NCBI GenBank assembly: GCA_021464245.1
Contig: JADCRB010000031.1
Span: forward strand, 2,066,762 to 2,130,761
Reading direction: 5' to 3'
Origin: Carallia brachiata
Lineage: Eukaryota > Streptophyta > Magnoliopsida > Malpighiales > Rhizophoraceae
Length of the DNA stretch: 64,000 nucleotides
The notes under the pieces: generated by a model
The model's database searches: none
Told to the model about the DNA's origin: nothing
What the model saw: only the letters and a program-made list of their open reading frames with translations
Translations under genes and position numbers: made by a program
Shown: one piece after another, positions 38,113 to 49,760 of the stretch
How the letters are laid out: each line of letters starts with the position of its first letter
How positions within the stretch are numbered: position 1 is the stretch's first letter

Positions 38113-39212
38113 AATGTTTATGACATACTTTATTATAATATGTTATTGCATATAAAAATTAATAAAGACATATAATTTCAGTTGTATCCAATCTAAAGTT
38201 GGTTTAACTTAATTGACCATGTTAACTTTTGATACTATATCTTTTTTTTGAATGACTAATTCAGCTTCTAATGTATTGATTACATCATAATGCAATAAGA
38301 AATTATCTATGACAAATTTTCACAGTTTGTAAATGCTAAAGTGAATTAGTAAACAAAGGTTCTTTGAATATAAAGAGAAAGAGAGAGGAAAAAAAGTCAC
38401 GCTCATAAGTGCACCGCTACATTTAAATTATGTGCGAATATATGTTCAAGTGGCATTACCCATGATTTGGCAAATGAAATGTGAAATTGGTGCTTCCAAT
38501 AAGTACTATTTTGATAACACGTTCAAAATATTTTGTTTTAAATGTTAATTTACCAATTATGATTATGAATTGAAGTATGTACATAATTAATTACTTGTTC
38601 GTATACAGAAGTTTTTGGAAAAAAAGGTGTGTCTTTATCGTGTCTTGACGTGGGCTTCACATGTTCAAGCAGTGTCCGATTTTTTTTGAATTTTTTTGGC
38701 AGACAAATTTTGTCGTATTGGGCATTTATCTCTATCTAATGCATGTTTGATATAGCATTTCCACAATGAAATTAGTATTTCTGTGTCTTTAGAAAGGCTG
38801 CTTTCGTATGGAATAGAAGGTTATATTCAAATTAATTTAAGTAAGAGTTTTTTTGGATTTCTTTTCATCAAAATAGTTGGATATATTAATCCAAAGTTAT
38901 TTTGATCTCGAGAAATTCAAAATTCTAACTATTCCAATATTAGTTGAGTTTTCACTTTTTTTTTTTTTGCTTTTGCAAATTAGAATTTTATCTAATCGAT
39001 TTTGGACATTGAGTTGAGTTGGTCAAATCGAGTGAGTTTTGGATACCTATGTATGTCGTTGAAAATGATAGCAATTGACATTGAGAGTCACATATGCTTA
39101 TAGTTTTATTCATGTGCACAATTATTTCACTTTTTTTTTTTTTTCAAATTATAGAGATGCCATTCTTACAAGTTCTCATTTTCAATTATTTAAAAAAAGG
39201 TAATGATAAGTA
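38113..39212. repeat. segmental duplication, unit B right part
   Basis: It starts with AATGTTTATGACATA, the second copy of the LINE target, and then follows 15160-16110 in order and orientation. The homology ends shortly after TTATAGAGATGCCATTCTTAC, the counterpart of the 3' flank of the MADS gene. No MADS coding sequence follows, so the paralogous gene was lost or displaced. Confidence 0.7.
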
Positions 39213-39489
39213 GCATGAACTTAAATGCACGAAACTTATCAACTAGGCAGAAGTGGATTTTTTTTTTAAAAAATCAACAACTCCCTACAACGTGACTTTT
39301 TGACCCAAAAAAAAAATCCTAAAATTATAGCGCGACTTTTCGTGGCTACTGTCTTCCTCTTGCTCCAAAAGATTTTCTTGCGGTAAAATCTGCTGCGCAA
39401 AAAACAATCCAATTGTTGCTTTCTCAATTCCAGTCTAGCCTACTTGCGTATACGAGTGGAAAGAGGAGCTAAATAAGTGCACAAAATAG
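39213..39489. other. unassigned spacer after the duplication break
   Basis: No gene, repeat partner or RNA gene was recognised in this stretch. Confidence 0.4.
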
Positions 39490-40080
39490 TTGCACTTATT
39501 TATGGTGAAGATCAAATGTGTGTTGACAAGATTTGGGCATAAGACTGAAGAGAATCAATTGATTTGACTGACACATGAAAAAATTCATAGATTTGGAAAG
39601 TTTATTGGCTGTTGGTGACCTAATCAAGTACCTGTGTATATTTGGCTACATAGTTGTTAACAGTTGACATTGACAAATAAGTTCTATAAGGACAGTTTCC
39701 ACGTTGGCTTGTGCAAATAAGGAAGGTTCTTATGGTTGGCATGGGTTGACACCTTTCGGTACATGGTTAGCAAACTTCATAAATGGTTGGTCTACCATAT
39801 TTGCATAGCCGACTCATGTTCTCCATTGGTTGACACAAGCAAGGCTTCCTCAAGACACACACGTTGGGCTGTATGGTTGGCCTCAAAGAGTCCACCACTT
39901 ACCATATAGTGCTAGATGTACAACTCAATAGGATGGATCACGAAGTAGAAAGTGTTAGATATTCATTAAGATATTTATACAGCTCAATGGGATAGATTAC
40001 CGAAGTAGGAAATTATATGGAATTGATCTATTAAAAATATCCTTGCAAATAAATCAATGAAATCAATGATAATAATTTTA
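39490..40080 (-). repeat. LTR fragment, copia-type (U3 part), left copy
   Basis: It is a direct repeat of 41157-41690, with shared words such as GGTGAAGATCAAATGTGTG and TTCATAGATTTGGAAAG. It lacks the terminal part of the right copy, so it is a truncated LTR or an internal duplication. Confidence 0.6.
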
Positions 40081-41156
40081 ACTTGTTGATTGTATCTTTG
40101 TAGACGCACAACAATTTTAAGTCTTGACTTGGCAATTTGTATATTTGCAGGCACACAATGATTTTTGAAGTCTATAAACTTCAATTGGTTCATATGAAGA
40201 ACATAAAAAAAAAAAAATTTATATGAAAGAATGACTTGTCTCGCTGGTAGCTGTCTATTTCCTTTGGATTGCCATTTTTTTCCACATTATTGTCTGTGTC
40301 TTTTTTAAATTGGTTTTGGATTAATTTTTTTCATCAATATCATGTCTAAAGAAGAATGACAACAAAACCTCATCTTTATATTTTATACATGGGGGCTAAT
40401 GAATGAGTTTTTTTTTCCTCGAATATAAGGTGACTAAGAATTTCAAATAAAAATAGCTACGAAAAAAACATAACAAATGGCCCTTATTATCAACTACATG
40501 TTTGTCCCAAAAGGTACCCAAGAGGGGGTAAATTGGGTAGTTGATAGACACGATACTAAAATTTTCAAGCATGAAAAGTAAACACGATAATAATAAAATA
40601 TAATGCAATGGATAAATAAAAATTTAGATCTAGTATACTAATAAAATAAAATAATCATAGATAATAAATAAGAGAGTGAAAATAAAGAGCAAATAAGCCT
40701 TAAAAAATTTTGTGATGTGTGCGTTAAAAAAAAAATTAAAAGGGTATAAGAAGAGTAGCGAAACACAATGATTTATAGAAATTCGAAACTCTTGTTGTTA
40801 CATCCTCTTCCCAAGGCCTTTTGCCTTGAGAATTTTTCAAATCCACAATTAAACTCCCCAACCAGGAGGAGAACAATTATACCACAAGATTCACGATCTT
40901 TTTACACCATACACGAGCTCACGCTTTAGACTGGAACTCTCTTACTTTTTTTTCTTTTCTTTTACAACTTTACACAATCACAACATGAACTACTCACTTA
41001 AGCACTTCTTTTCTTTCTCACTAAACAACAACACAAACAAATATTCCAAGAACACCACACTAGTATTTTCAATGAAGCTTTTCTCAGTGATGAATTTCTT
41101 GGAGCATTGTGCACCTATTTATAGGTGTAAAGGTGAGTAAGCCATTGGTGTAGCAT
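40081..41156 (-). other. LTR body and flanking DNA with LTR-type TATA box
   Basis: CTATAAATAG on the minus strand (plus 41115-41124) is a good TATA box for the LTR whose 5' end is at 41741. The downstream leader (41110 to about 40740) is Cys-poor, non-coding sequence. The part at 40200-40700 shows no gene. Confidence 0.45.
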
Positions 41157-41741
41157 TTATGGTGAAGATCAAATGTGTGCTGGCAAGATTGTGGGTACAC
41201 AGGTAGAGAGAATCAATTGAGTTGGCTAATATATGAAAATATTCATAGATTTGGAAAGTTCATTGGCTGTTGGTGACCCAATCAAGTACTCGTGTATATT
41301 TGACTGCATAGTTGTCAATGGTTGACGTAGACAAATCAGTTCTATAGAAACAGTTTCCACGTTGGCTTGTGTAAACAAGAAGGTTCTTATTGTTGGCATG
41401 GGTTGACACCTTCCAGTACATAGTTAGCACACTTTATGAATGGTTGGCCTACCATATTTCATAGCTGACCCATGTTCTTTGTTGGTTGACACAATAATTT
41501 GCAAGGCTTCCTCAAGACACACACGTTGGGTTGCATGGTTGGCACGAAGAGTCCACTAGCTTACCATATAATGCTAAATGTACAGTTCAATGAGATGGAT
41601 CACCGAAGTAGGAAATTATATGGAATTGATCTATTAAAGATATCCTTGCAAATAAATCAACAAAATCAATGATAATAATAGAAATAAATAAAAATAATTT
41701 TGTTGGCTTCATCAAAACACTAGGAGCATATGATTAACACT
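41157..41741 (-). repeat. LTR of a copia-type element, right copy
   Basis: On the minus strand the LTR begins TGTTAATCATATGC at 41741. It is immediately preceded by a purine tract (AAAAAAAGGGAGAG), itself preceded by GTCATCATC, the polypurine-tract context commonly seen before plant copia 3' LTRs. The LTR continues leftward into the TATA-bearing region. No gag-pol belonging to it is visible. Confidence 0.6.
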
Positions 41742-43244
41742 CTCCCTTTTTTTGATGATGACAATAAAAAAATATAATCTATGCCTTAATCCATGCATAT
41801 ATGAAAATTAATTAAACAAAAGCATATAAAAAATAACGACGAGCAATTTCTACCACATAAATAGATAAAAAAGACACCACAAGGATTGACTACGATGGAA
41901 TCATAAGAAGACACAAACGAAGGATTAGAAAAAATACAAAAAAAAAAAAGAATTAATTATCATCTCTTATCATCCCTTTGGAGACATCAAAATAAAGACT
42001 TTATAACAAGCTAATTCCTTTTGCCTGCAAGGCCATGAATTGAATTCATCTTAAAGTTCCTTTAGGGTGTCACAAAATTCTTCAATAGATTCATGAAAAA
42101 ACGTCATATCTTTGCTTAAACACTCAATGGCAAGGCGCAAATTCGTAACATTGCGCGTCTGTTGAGAGAGGGTATTAGCAGGATTGTTGTTTTCAAAGCC
42201 ATAAAAAGAGGTTTATTTTTCTGATGGAGAGGATGACTCCGAAGTATGTGTCGGGGTTTGAGTTTCTTTTTGTGGAAAGGAGTCTGAGTCTAAAATAAGA
42301 ATTGTAGAGTTGGGTTCACTTGTTTGCGAACTAAAGCCCGCAGTTTAGTGTTTGGTTTTACCTTACGGTAGTTTCTGGCTGTACAGGGACTTGGCTCAGG
42401 AAATGAATTGTTTTGCTTTATTATGATAAACAAAAGGGCTCAAGGATGTGGAAAAACAAACAAAATTTCACGATTTATAGCTAGTGGTGGGCAGGCTTAA
42501 TAAGGAATTATGGCCGAGCTTGGTTGCACAAGCTCGCAACCCGAGCGGGGGCTTTAAAGTGGTGGAACGCAGACTAAATGGGGAATTATTATTGTGAACC
42601 TAAAGAGAAACTTTTGAACAGGAAGAATTTTAGACGAGTTTCCCACATAAGAGTAAAAGTACTCAAAAGTGTAGATTGAACGGCCTATGAAGGAATTATT
42701 TGTAGAACTCATACCAGTCTATACAATTTGTAAAAAAATGAGCTTTTAGTCCAAAATGGGGGGACAAAAAATTATGAAAGTCCAAAAAAGGGGGGCAAAA
42801 AAATGTATAGTGTGAAACTGATTTTTTTTTTTTAAATATAGAGAATAAGACCCAACAAAATTTTATAAATGCATGTGAGAGAATTGATCGGCCAACTAAA
42901 AAAAAAAAAAATCGGCCAATGCTTAACCAAGCATATATGAATGTCTATGGAATTAGAGAAACAAATGAGCATGTAGGACAAAACATGCAGCAAATTTTTT
43001 TTTAAGAGGCAGCAATAAAATAAAATAAAGATAGATACATATGCAGTAAATTGGAGAGCTTGTTTTGCCTCTTCACTGTCCAGACAGCAAAGTACTCCAT
43101 CAAAACACCTTCAATACAAAATGTCTTTGAGATATATGAAGTAAGGAGCTTTTCACTGAATTTATATCTTGTGACGGCAATCTTCAGGTAGCTTTCTATG
43201 TTGAAAGTAGTACATAATTGGTTGGCGCCAATCCTCGTCCCTGG
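41742..43244. other. repeat-derived spacer, no gene recognised
   Basis: This lies between the copia-type LTR and the gypsy remnant. The right side of the LTR may be the tail of the copia element's internal region, but no domain is recognisable. The expected 3' LTR of the gypsy element was not found here. Confidence 0.4.
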
Positions 43245-43311
43245 TTAGACATACAGAGATGACGCTAGCTGTTTCACTTTCTTTATCATTGTTCTGTGGC
43301 ACAATCCACTT

Positions 43312-44780
43312 CTAACATACAGCAACCACCGTAGCTTGAATTTTTGACTTTGCAAGAGAGGTGGCCAAGTTAGCCAACGTGTTTGTCTGATACTTTTTTT
43401 GACGAGGAACATGCTCCAAGGTAATGCTTTCAAATTCCTCTATTAGCTGTCGAGCACGTCGATAGTAAAATGCAAGGTCTTCTTTCTTCACATCATATAA
43501 CCTGGTAAGTTGGTTGATGATGAGCTGAGAATCTCCATATACTTCTATTGTTGGAATCTTAATATCAACGGCCATTTGGAGACCGATGATTAATGCTTCG
43601 TATTCAGCAACATTATTTTAGCATAACTCACCAAGGATGATATCATATGATAGTATTTGTCTTTGGAGAGTGGCAAATACTATGCCGGCACCAGTACCAT
43701 CACGTCTTGCTGTCCCATTGAAGAACATTTTCCATGATGGCAACGAGACAAATTGTGTGAGTTTGCATGTAGTGCTTCAACTTATCAATGGGGAAGAAGA
43801 GTGTCAGACATGTTTTTTTTATATGCGAGAGTTCAACTTTAGGCTGTTTAATGTTTAGCTTAGGTAGTATAGGGCAACTTCCTTTCCTTACTTATTTTCC
43901 TATGTAAGCAAAGTTCCAAGAGACCTTTCCTGTGTGGCAATGTAGAGAATCAATGGCTTTTCCTAAATCGGAGCACCCAAGATTGTTGAATTGGAAAGGT
44001 ACTTCTTTATACTTTCGAAGGCTTTGTTACGGGCTTCGTTCCACTGGAAGTTGGCATCTTTCTTCATTAATTGATGGAAAGGTTGATACCTTCCGGCTAC
44101 GTTGAAGATGAAATGACAAATGTAGATTAGTTTTCCTTGTAGACTTTGTAACTCGTGTAGGTTTTTAGGTTCAAACATCTTTTGAGTTGCCTCAACCTTT
44201 GATTAATCAACTTTGATGCCACAATAGCGAACCACAAATCTAAGGAACTTTCCTGATGTGACACCAAATGCAGACTTAATAGAGTTTATTTTGAGCTGAT
44301 GCTTGCGAAGCCTTTCAAACATAGTCTTGAGATCCTCCAGATGATCTTTGCGCTGCCTAGTCTTTACCACCAAGACGTCAATATAGCATTCTACGATCTT
44401 GTGCAACATATCATTGAAAATCTTTTGCATGACATGCTGATAAGTGGCGCCATAATTCTTTAGCCCAAACGGCATAACTTTTTAGCAGTATATTCCTTTT
44501 GTATACGAAATGCTGTCAACTCTTCATCTTAGGGTGCCATCCTAATTTGATTATAGCCTAAAGAACCATTCATAAATGATAACGCTTCATGGTCAGTAGT
44601 CGTGTCGACGTGATTTTGTTATGGGTAATGGAAAGTTATCTTTTCAGTAGGCCTGATTAAGGTCTCTGAAGTCGACCTAAACCCTTAGCTGTCCATTTTT
44701 CTTTCTCACTAGGACTATATTTGTTATTTAGGTTGAGTAGGTGACCTCTCGGATGAAGCCAGCATTGATCAACTTGTTGA
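43312..44780 (-). pseudogene. gypsy reverse transcriptase and RNase H, broken
   Basis: On the minus strand, about 44640-44720 has VRKKNGQLRV and DFRDLNQA. 44203-44475 has MPFGLKNYGATYQHVMQKIF and the catalytic box as YIDVLVV, in which the second catalytic Asp is Val. 43963-44178 is the RT-RNase H connection (LQSLQGKLIYI). 43312-43575 is an RNase H-like segment (EVYGDSQLIINQL) of the additional plant type known in the Tat lineage. Stops separate the pieces. Confidence 0.8.
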
Positions 44781-45807
44781 CCTCTTCTCAATTTGTGGAA
44801 TAAGCTCCGGGCAGAACCATTGTTGTATTTGCTTAACTAGACAGATACCTTTTTACTGCTAGGCGATGCATCGCAATCTTTGGGTCAAGTTTAGGCATTT
44901 CTTTGTAACTCTATGCAAATACATCATTGTGTTGACTTAATACTCGGACATATTCCTACTCCTCTTCTGGCGTGAGTAAGGCACTCACAGATATAGGTCG
45001 AGGATCCTTTATGGATCCAAGATTGACTTCCTTGAGTTCATCAACGGCGGCCTGGCCACCATCTTTGAGTTCTGGAGGAGCCTCCTTTACTTCGCAGTCT
45101 GATGAGTCGGATTCAGGTTCCTCACTAATTGTGATGTGAAACGTAGGGGATTTGAATTCCTCTCATTCATTTGACTGCATTGACCTCTCCTGTTTGGTGG
45201 TGATAGTGATGGCCCATGTATTAGTTGCTCGGTTTCGGCTTTTCAGCGTGATCCATACAAGTGATTTCTCTTGATAGCCTAAACTGGGTTGGGACTTTGA
45301 TGATTGAGTTCGTGCATGGATTAGTTAGCAGCGTACCCATTGCGCTCAGATTCGAGAAGTCATAACCCACCTTAGCAAAGAGCCTCTATGCATAAAGATC
45401 AAATTCTTCGTCTGTCTTTTCTCTGGAAGCGATCCGCATTTAATTGCTCTCGTGAGTTGTCTAACAAATCCTTTTAGTGGTTTTAAGGTCAAGAATGAAT
45501 CAATCTTTGGTACTATTAGAGCGTGAGTCTCGTTCAGATTGTGGAACTCTTTTGTCTTAAGTTCGGTATTCCCTTCCTTTGTTTGAGATCATTGCAATAA
45601 AAGAAAGGAGGTTGACCTTCTGACGTTGTGACTTTGGGACATAGCATAGGATTGGAGTAGGGCTCAGAGATGCGGTCTCCTGTGAGCAAAGTTCAGCAAG
45701 CTGCTGCAACTTTTCATCTGTGGGAGTTTGGGGGTGAGCATGGCATGGTTTTGAGCTTCAACCTCTTAGGGATGCCCCCTATCAAGGGAACTTTTGATGG
45801 GACGATC

Positions 45808-47658
45808 TCAAGATTGTCCATGTCGATGTAGAAGATTACATCGCCAAATGTGATTTAGCATATCAAATGGCTTTAAATCGACATTGAGTTTTTGAACGTC
45901 ATCCTTATAGTACTTGAAGCACTGATGTAGGCTTGAAAGTACAACTCCATTTCCATGGATCCACGGACAACCAACAGCATCTTGTACGTGGTACATGCAT
46001 CGATCACGTAGAATAAAGTGCTGGAAGTAAGGTCACTATGGTTAGCTTAGGTGAATTATACTAATTGCTCTTTGTCCTCCTGGATTGAAACCATGAATCA
46101 TCAAGCGACTCTTTGATCATTCATCAATGCTAATGTCGAGCTCGTCATGGTGGATTTTGGGATAATATTGACTGCCGAGCCATCGTCAATCAGGATGAGA
46201 CAAATCGTCTACTCTTGCGTATCCCGAAACATCGAGTGGTTGATTGTGGGGCTTGGATCTTAACAAAAGATCCTCATTTGTGAATGAAATAGCGAGTTGC
46301 ATGTGATGTGATTATTCGGTGGTACTTGTAGAATTTTAGGTTGTTGACACGATCCTTTTTGTTGGGCAGCATACACTTTGGGAGTTCGATAGCTTTGCCT
46401 CCAAAAATTGGTCAAAGATATCTAGAACGTCTGGTCAGGAAATGAATATTTCTTCTGCTCCAATTTTCGCAACGTTACCTTTTCTTTTCCTACTGTTTTG
46501 GCCAATTTGTTGCGCATGATGATTCATCTTCGTTTTTGCTCCCACTTTTACTAGTACAATGTCGACGGTCATCACTTTCTTGCATTTACCTGGGTTGTTA
46601 GGCTTCTTAGCTTGTCTGCTGCCCCCGTGTTGGTCCAATTGGATGGAACCGAACCTCCAGAAGTCTTGATGCTTATCTCGATGTCGTCCGAGCAGGTCGT
46701 CAGTTCTTTGAAAGTGTGAGATTTGATGCCTTGCAGGATGTATAACAACTCCAATGCATCCCCTGAATATACATCTCCACAGCAGAAGTCTCCGTTAGGT
46801 GATCCTTGCAGTCCAGACTGAGAGCTCGCCATAGGTTTATGTACTCGACAACAAACTCTCCTTTTCTTTGCTTGATGGTGGTAAGCTCCATCATGCTTAC
46901 CGTTCTCCGAGTGCTGAAGAATCGATTGAGGAACTCTCATTGTAGCTATTCTCAATTGTGAATTGATTCTGGTTCAAGGTTTATAAACTAGGTGAAGGTG
47001 GCATCCCTAAGTAAACGAATGAACTACTTCATCAAGAGATCTTCGTATGTTCTCGTTATTACAGGTCTCGACGAAGTGAGCAACGTGTTGTTTAGGATCA
47101 CCTCGTCCATCAAATTGTTGAAATTTGGCGGTTATAGCTGAAAGGCATGCTGAGATTTTCAATATGCTTGGTGTATGGTTTGACGTATATTTACGATCCT
47201 TGGATCGATGCAGTTTGTTGTAAGTGGATTGTATTAGTTATCATGTCCTGTAATTGTTGGATAGATGGTGAGGTTACAGAATTTGAAGATGGTAGTTGTG
47301 TGGAACTGCCTGGTTGCTTTTTTGCGGTGAAGACGTCAGCTGACGTTGTTTTTTGAGTGAAACCGGGTGGATACGGTTGCTCCTCGTAGATCTCAGGATC
47401 AACTTGGATCATGGCTTTCCCTATGAGGTGGACAATCTGTTAATCTTTTTCCTCCAAAACTCTGATTAGTTGCGAAATTTTGTTTTCTAACTTTACGATC
47501 CTTTCTTCTGTGCTAGTCGTATTGGTCATCATGACTGCAACAATGTTAGTGTTGGCAGATGGTGCTCCGTAGAAGACTAAAGTACAGGATTCTTTTGCTT
47601 CCGCCGTGCTCGTTTCTGTAGAATAGGTCAACTTCTGGTGCTGAGCGAACTTTGTCAT
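45808..47658 (-). pseudogene. gypsy gag and protease, broken
   Basis: The gag starts near 47658 (MTKFAQHQKLTYS) and continues through 47191-47412. Its core, near 46700-46955, reads MMELTTIKQRKGEFVVEYIN, typical of retrotransposon gag. About 46100-46210 encodes IDDGSAVNIIPKSTM, an aspartic protease site with the DDGSA form usual in this lineage. 45808-45996 (VQDAVGCPWIHGNG) is the conserved stretch downstream of the protease. Frame changes and stops break the polyprotein. No separate host gene is present. Confidence 0.75.
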
Positions 47659-47928
47659 ATTGCCCCCAACTTCGATCGAGGTGGGTGATTGACTTCTCTA
47701 TTCGACGAGAGAGTCGGGGAGAGATTTTGTTGCAGTGTGAGTTGCAGATTCTCCGTTTCGATATTTGTTTTGTTTAGACTACGAGGAATCGCGTCCCTCC
47801 ACGAGTTATTGGACCTGCATACTAGTAGAGTAGTTGATATAGGTAATAGAACGGTTGCCTTCTTACAAGTGACGCAGTTATCCTCTTTGGCGCCATTGGT
47901 ATACTGGATTTTTGTTGGATTTTTTTTT

Positions 47929-48030
47929 CTTTTTTTTTTTTCTTTTTTTCTTTTCTTTTTTTTTTTTTTTTCTCTCTTTTGTTTTTTTTCCTTTTTTTTT
48001 CTCAACTCCTTTTCTTTTTTTTTTTTAAGG
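47929..48030. repeat. pyrimidine-rich low-complexity tract
   Basis: About 100 bp consists almost entirely of T and C on the plus strand. It lies in the leader of the gypsy element. The Lys-rich minus-strand frame (47655-48035) and the Phe-rich plus-strand frame across it are products of this composition and not genes. Confidence 0.8.
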
Positions 48031-48324
48031 AACAAAAAATGAAAAGTAAAAATATTCCACTAAGCATGCTAGAAATTTGTAAGCGTTGTAAATTTTGAAC
48101 CTGTAACAGTTAGACTCGAAAATACAATATAAATTACAAATAAAAATTTTAAAATAAAATAAAATTGATGCGGGGTCGATTTTCGTACGAATCCTCCGAT
48201 TGATATTCTTTCATGAATTCATCAAGGGTTGCACAATCTTGGTCTTGACGGAAATAAATTCCACGGTGTTATCTTGAACTATAAAGATTCTACTAAGGAC
48301 TAACGCTGGATCTGAGGTACATAC

Positions 48325-48440
48325 TTGGACTACGGTGAAAACCGTAGAGACTTATACTCGATCAAATTGGCTTGATTTCATCGAGAGCCGTATAGGTTTG
48401 TTCTCGATAGGCTAATTGGACTTTGTTGAGGGCCGTAGGA
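48325..48440. repeat. degenerate tandem repeat inside the probable gypsy LTR
   Basis: Three imperfect units of about 40-50 bp occur in a row, each with a GAGAGCCGTA- or AAAACCGTAGA-like core followed by an ACTCGAT/TCTCGAT word. Such subrepeats are common in LTR U3 regions. Confidence 0.5.
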
Positions 48441-49199
48441 ACTTTAATTTCAAATAAATGTTTAATATTTTCATATTTTAGATTTTTACTTTTGCATATC
48501 TCAATTTGAGGCAATCGGAGAGTATAAACCCAAAATATACTTGAAAATGAGTATATTAAATATTTTGAATTTTATATTTAGAATATCTCTTTCACAGTGT
48601 TTAGGAGTATGTGCTCAAAATACAAAAACGTAAGGAGGGGAAAATTTTTTAAGGTTTTCTTGCTATATTTTGCAATGCTTGTTTTTGGAGAACTTTTCTA
48701 TATCCCCAAATGGCCCATTGCCTATTTATAGGTAATGGATAGGACAAATATGATTGGTCATGTCAGGTGGCCAACCATGGAAAAGTGTCGGCCAATTGCT
48801 GTTATTTTTATTTTTTGATTTTTTTAATATTTACATATATGTTATATAATATTAATTTTACTCATGAATATTTTGTCTAATATATATACATATGTATGTA
48901 GCATATTTATTAACCATTAAATGCCAATTCAATTGGTTCAATCGCCAGTTCAATTACTTGAATGAATTAATTATTAAAACTTTAGAAAAACTAGTTTGAT
49001 GATTGGTTCAGTTAAAAAAACCTCCGTCAATTCTTTAATGGATATTTAATATCCAAATCATTTACGACAGTTGTTATAAATTTTAATTTGCACCAAATCA
49101 TACATCTTGCCAAATTGCCCAAAATGAACCAAAATTTGAAGTTTCTCCCAACGTGCGAAGTTGGTGACTACAAATTCTTGTATTTTTTAACAGCAAAAA

Positions 49200-49445
49200 A
49201 AGGTACATCGTTGATATAAAGTTATCGTATTTATAGGCTAAGTTTGGGAGTTACCTGTTGACGTCTTCATTCAATCTCTCCCACTGTTGAGACCGAGTGG
49301 GCCCCCACATGCCTGGCCTTGGTGTTAACAAGTTTTGAACCAATGATACACAAGTAACAGATTTTCTAACATGAAAAGCGTTGCTACTGAGACTCGAACT
49401 CAGGTTAATACGGTGAGAAATACACCAAATCACCTACCAACTATT
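49200..49445 (-). repeat. tRNA-derived SINE candidate
   Basis: On the minus strand, from 49445, TAGTTGGTAGGTGATTTGG resembles an A box and GAGTTCGAGTCTC (near 49390-49402) a B box. No intact cloverleaf is present. The tail is undefined. Confidence 0.4.
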
Positions 49446-49629
49446 ACCTTAAGTGATAAATTCTTGTAATTCAAATTTGGTGATATTTTGTTGGGTTGAA
49501 TAGTTTTCAAACAACCATGTGTGTAAATATGTGGTAGATCTCGTAAACTTGCCATGTATGTCGCTTTATAACAATTTAGACACGTGTCATGATAAGATAG
49601 TTACATGCTTATTTCTATAGAAAATGAAA

Positions 49630-49760
49630 GTAAAACTAAGGATTAATTACATGACCAGAACCAAGTGATAGTTTGGTAGTAATCTAATGTGTTTATCCAT
49701 TCACAACTTGGGTTTGAGTCTCAGTAGTAGCATCTAGAGGTTTTGACTTTCGAATTTGTT
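49630..49760 (+). repeat. tRNA-derived SINE candidate, opposite orientation
   Basis: ATAGTTTGGTAGTAATC and GGGTTTGAGTCTC (49730-49742) lie at tRNA-like spacing on the plus strand. The TTTGAGTCTCAGTAG words are shared with the minus-strand candidate at 49200-49445, so both may belong to one family. Confidence 0.4.

Larger units (their letters stand above)
43245..49200 (-). mobile_element. Tat/Ogre-like Ty3/gypsy retrotransposon, degraded, 3' LTR not found
   Basis: Minus-strand gag, protease, reverse transcriptase and an RNase H-like segment lie in order from 47658 down to 43312. The region 48041-49200 is probably the 5' LTR: it contains CTATAAATAG on the minus strand (48722-48731) and no coding sequence. 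A GGCGCC-containing site near 47889 may belong to the primer-binding region. I found no matching LTR to the left of 43245, so the element is truncated or the 3' LTR is beyond recognition. The lineage call rests on the DDGSA protease motif and gag style. Confidence 0.75.

Noticed and set aside
47655..48042. Lys-rich (minus) and Phe-rich (plus) frames of over 110 codons
   Set aside because: They arise from the pyrimidine-rich tract in the leader of the gypsy element.
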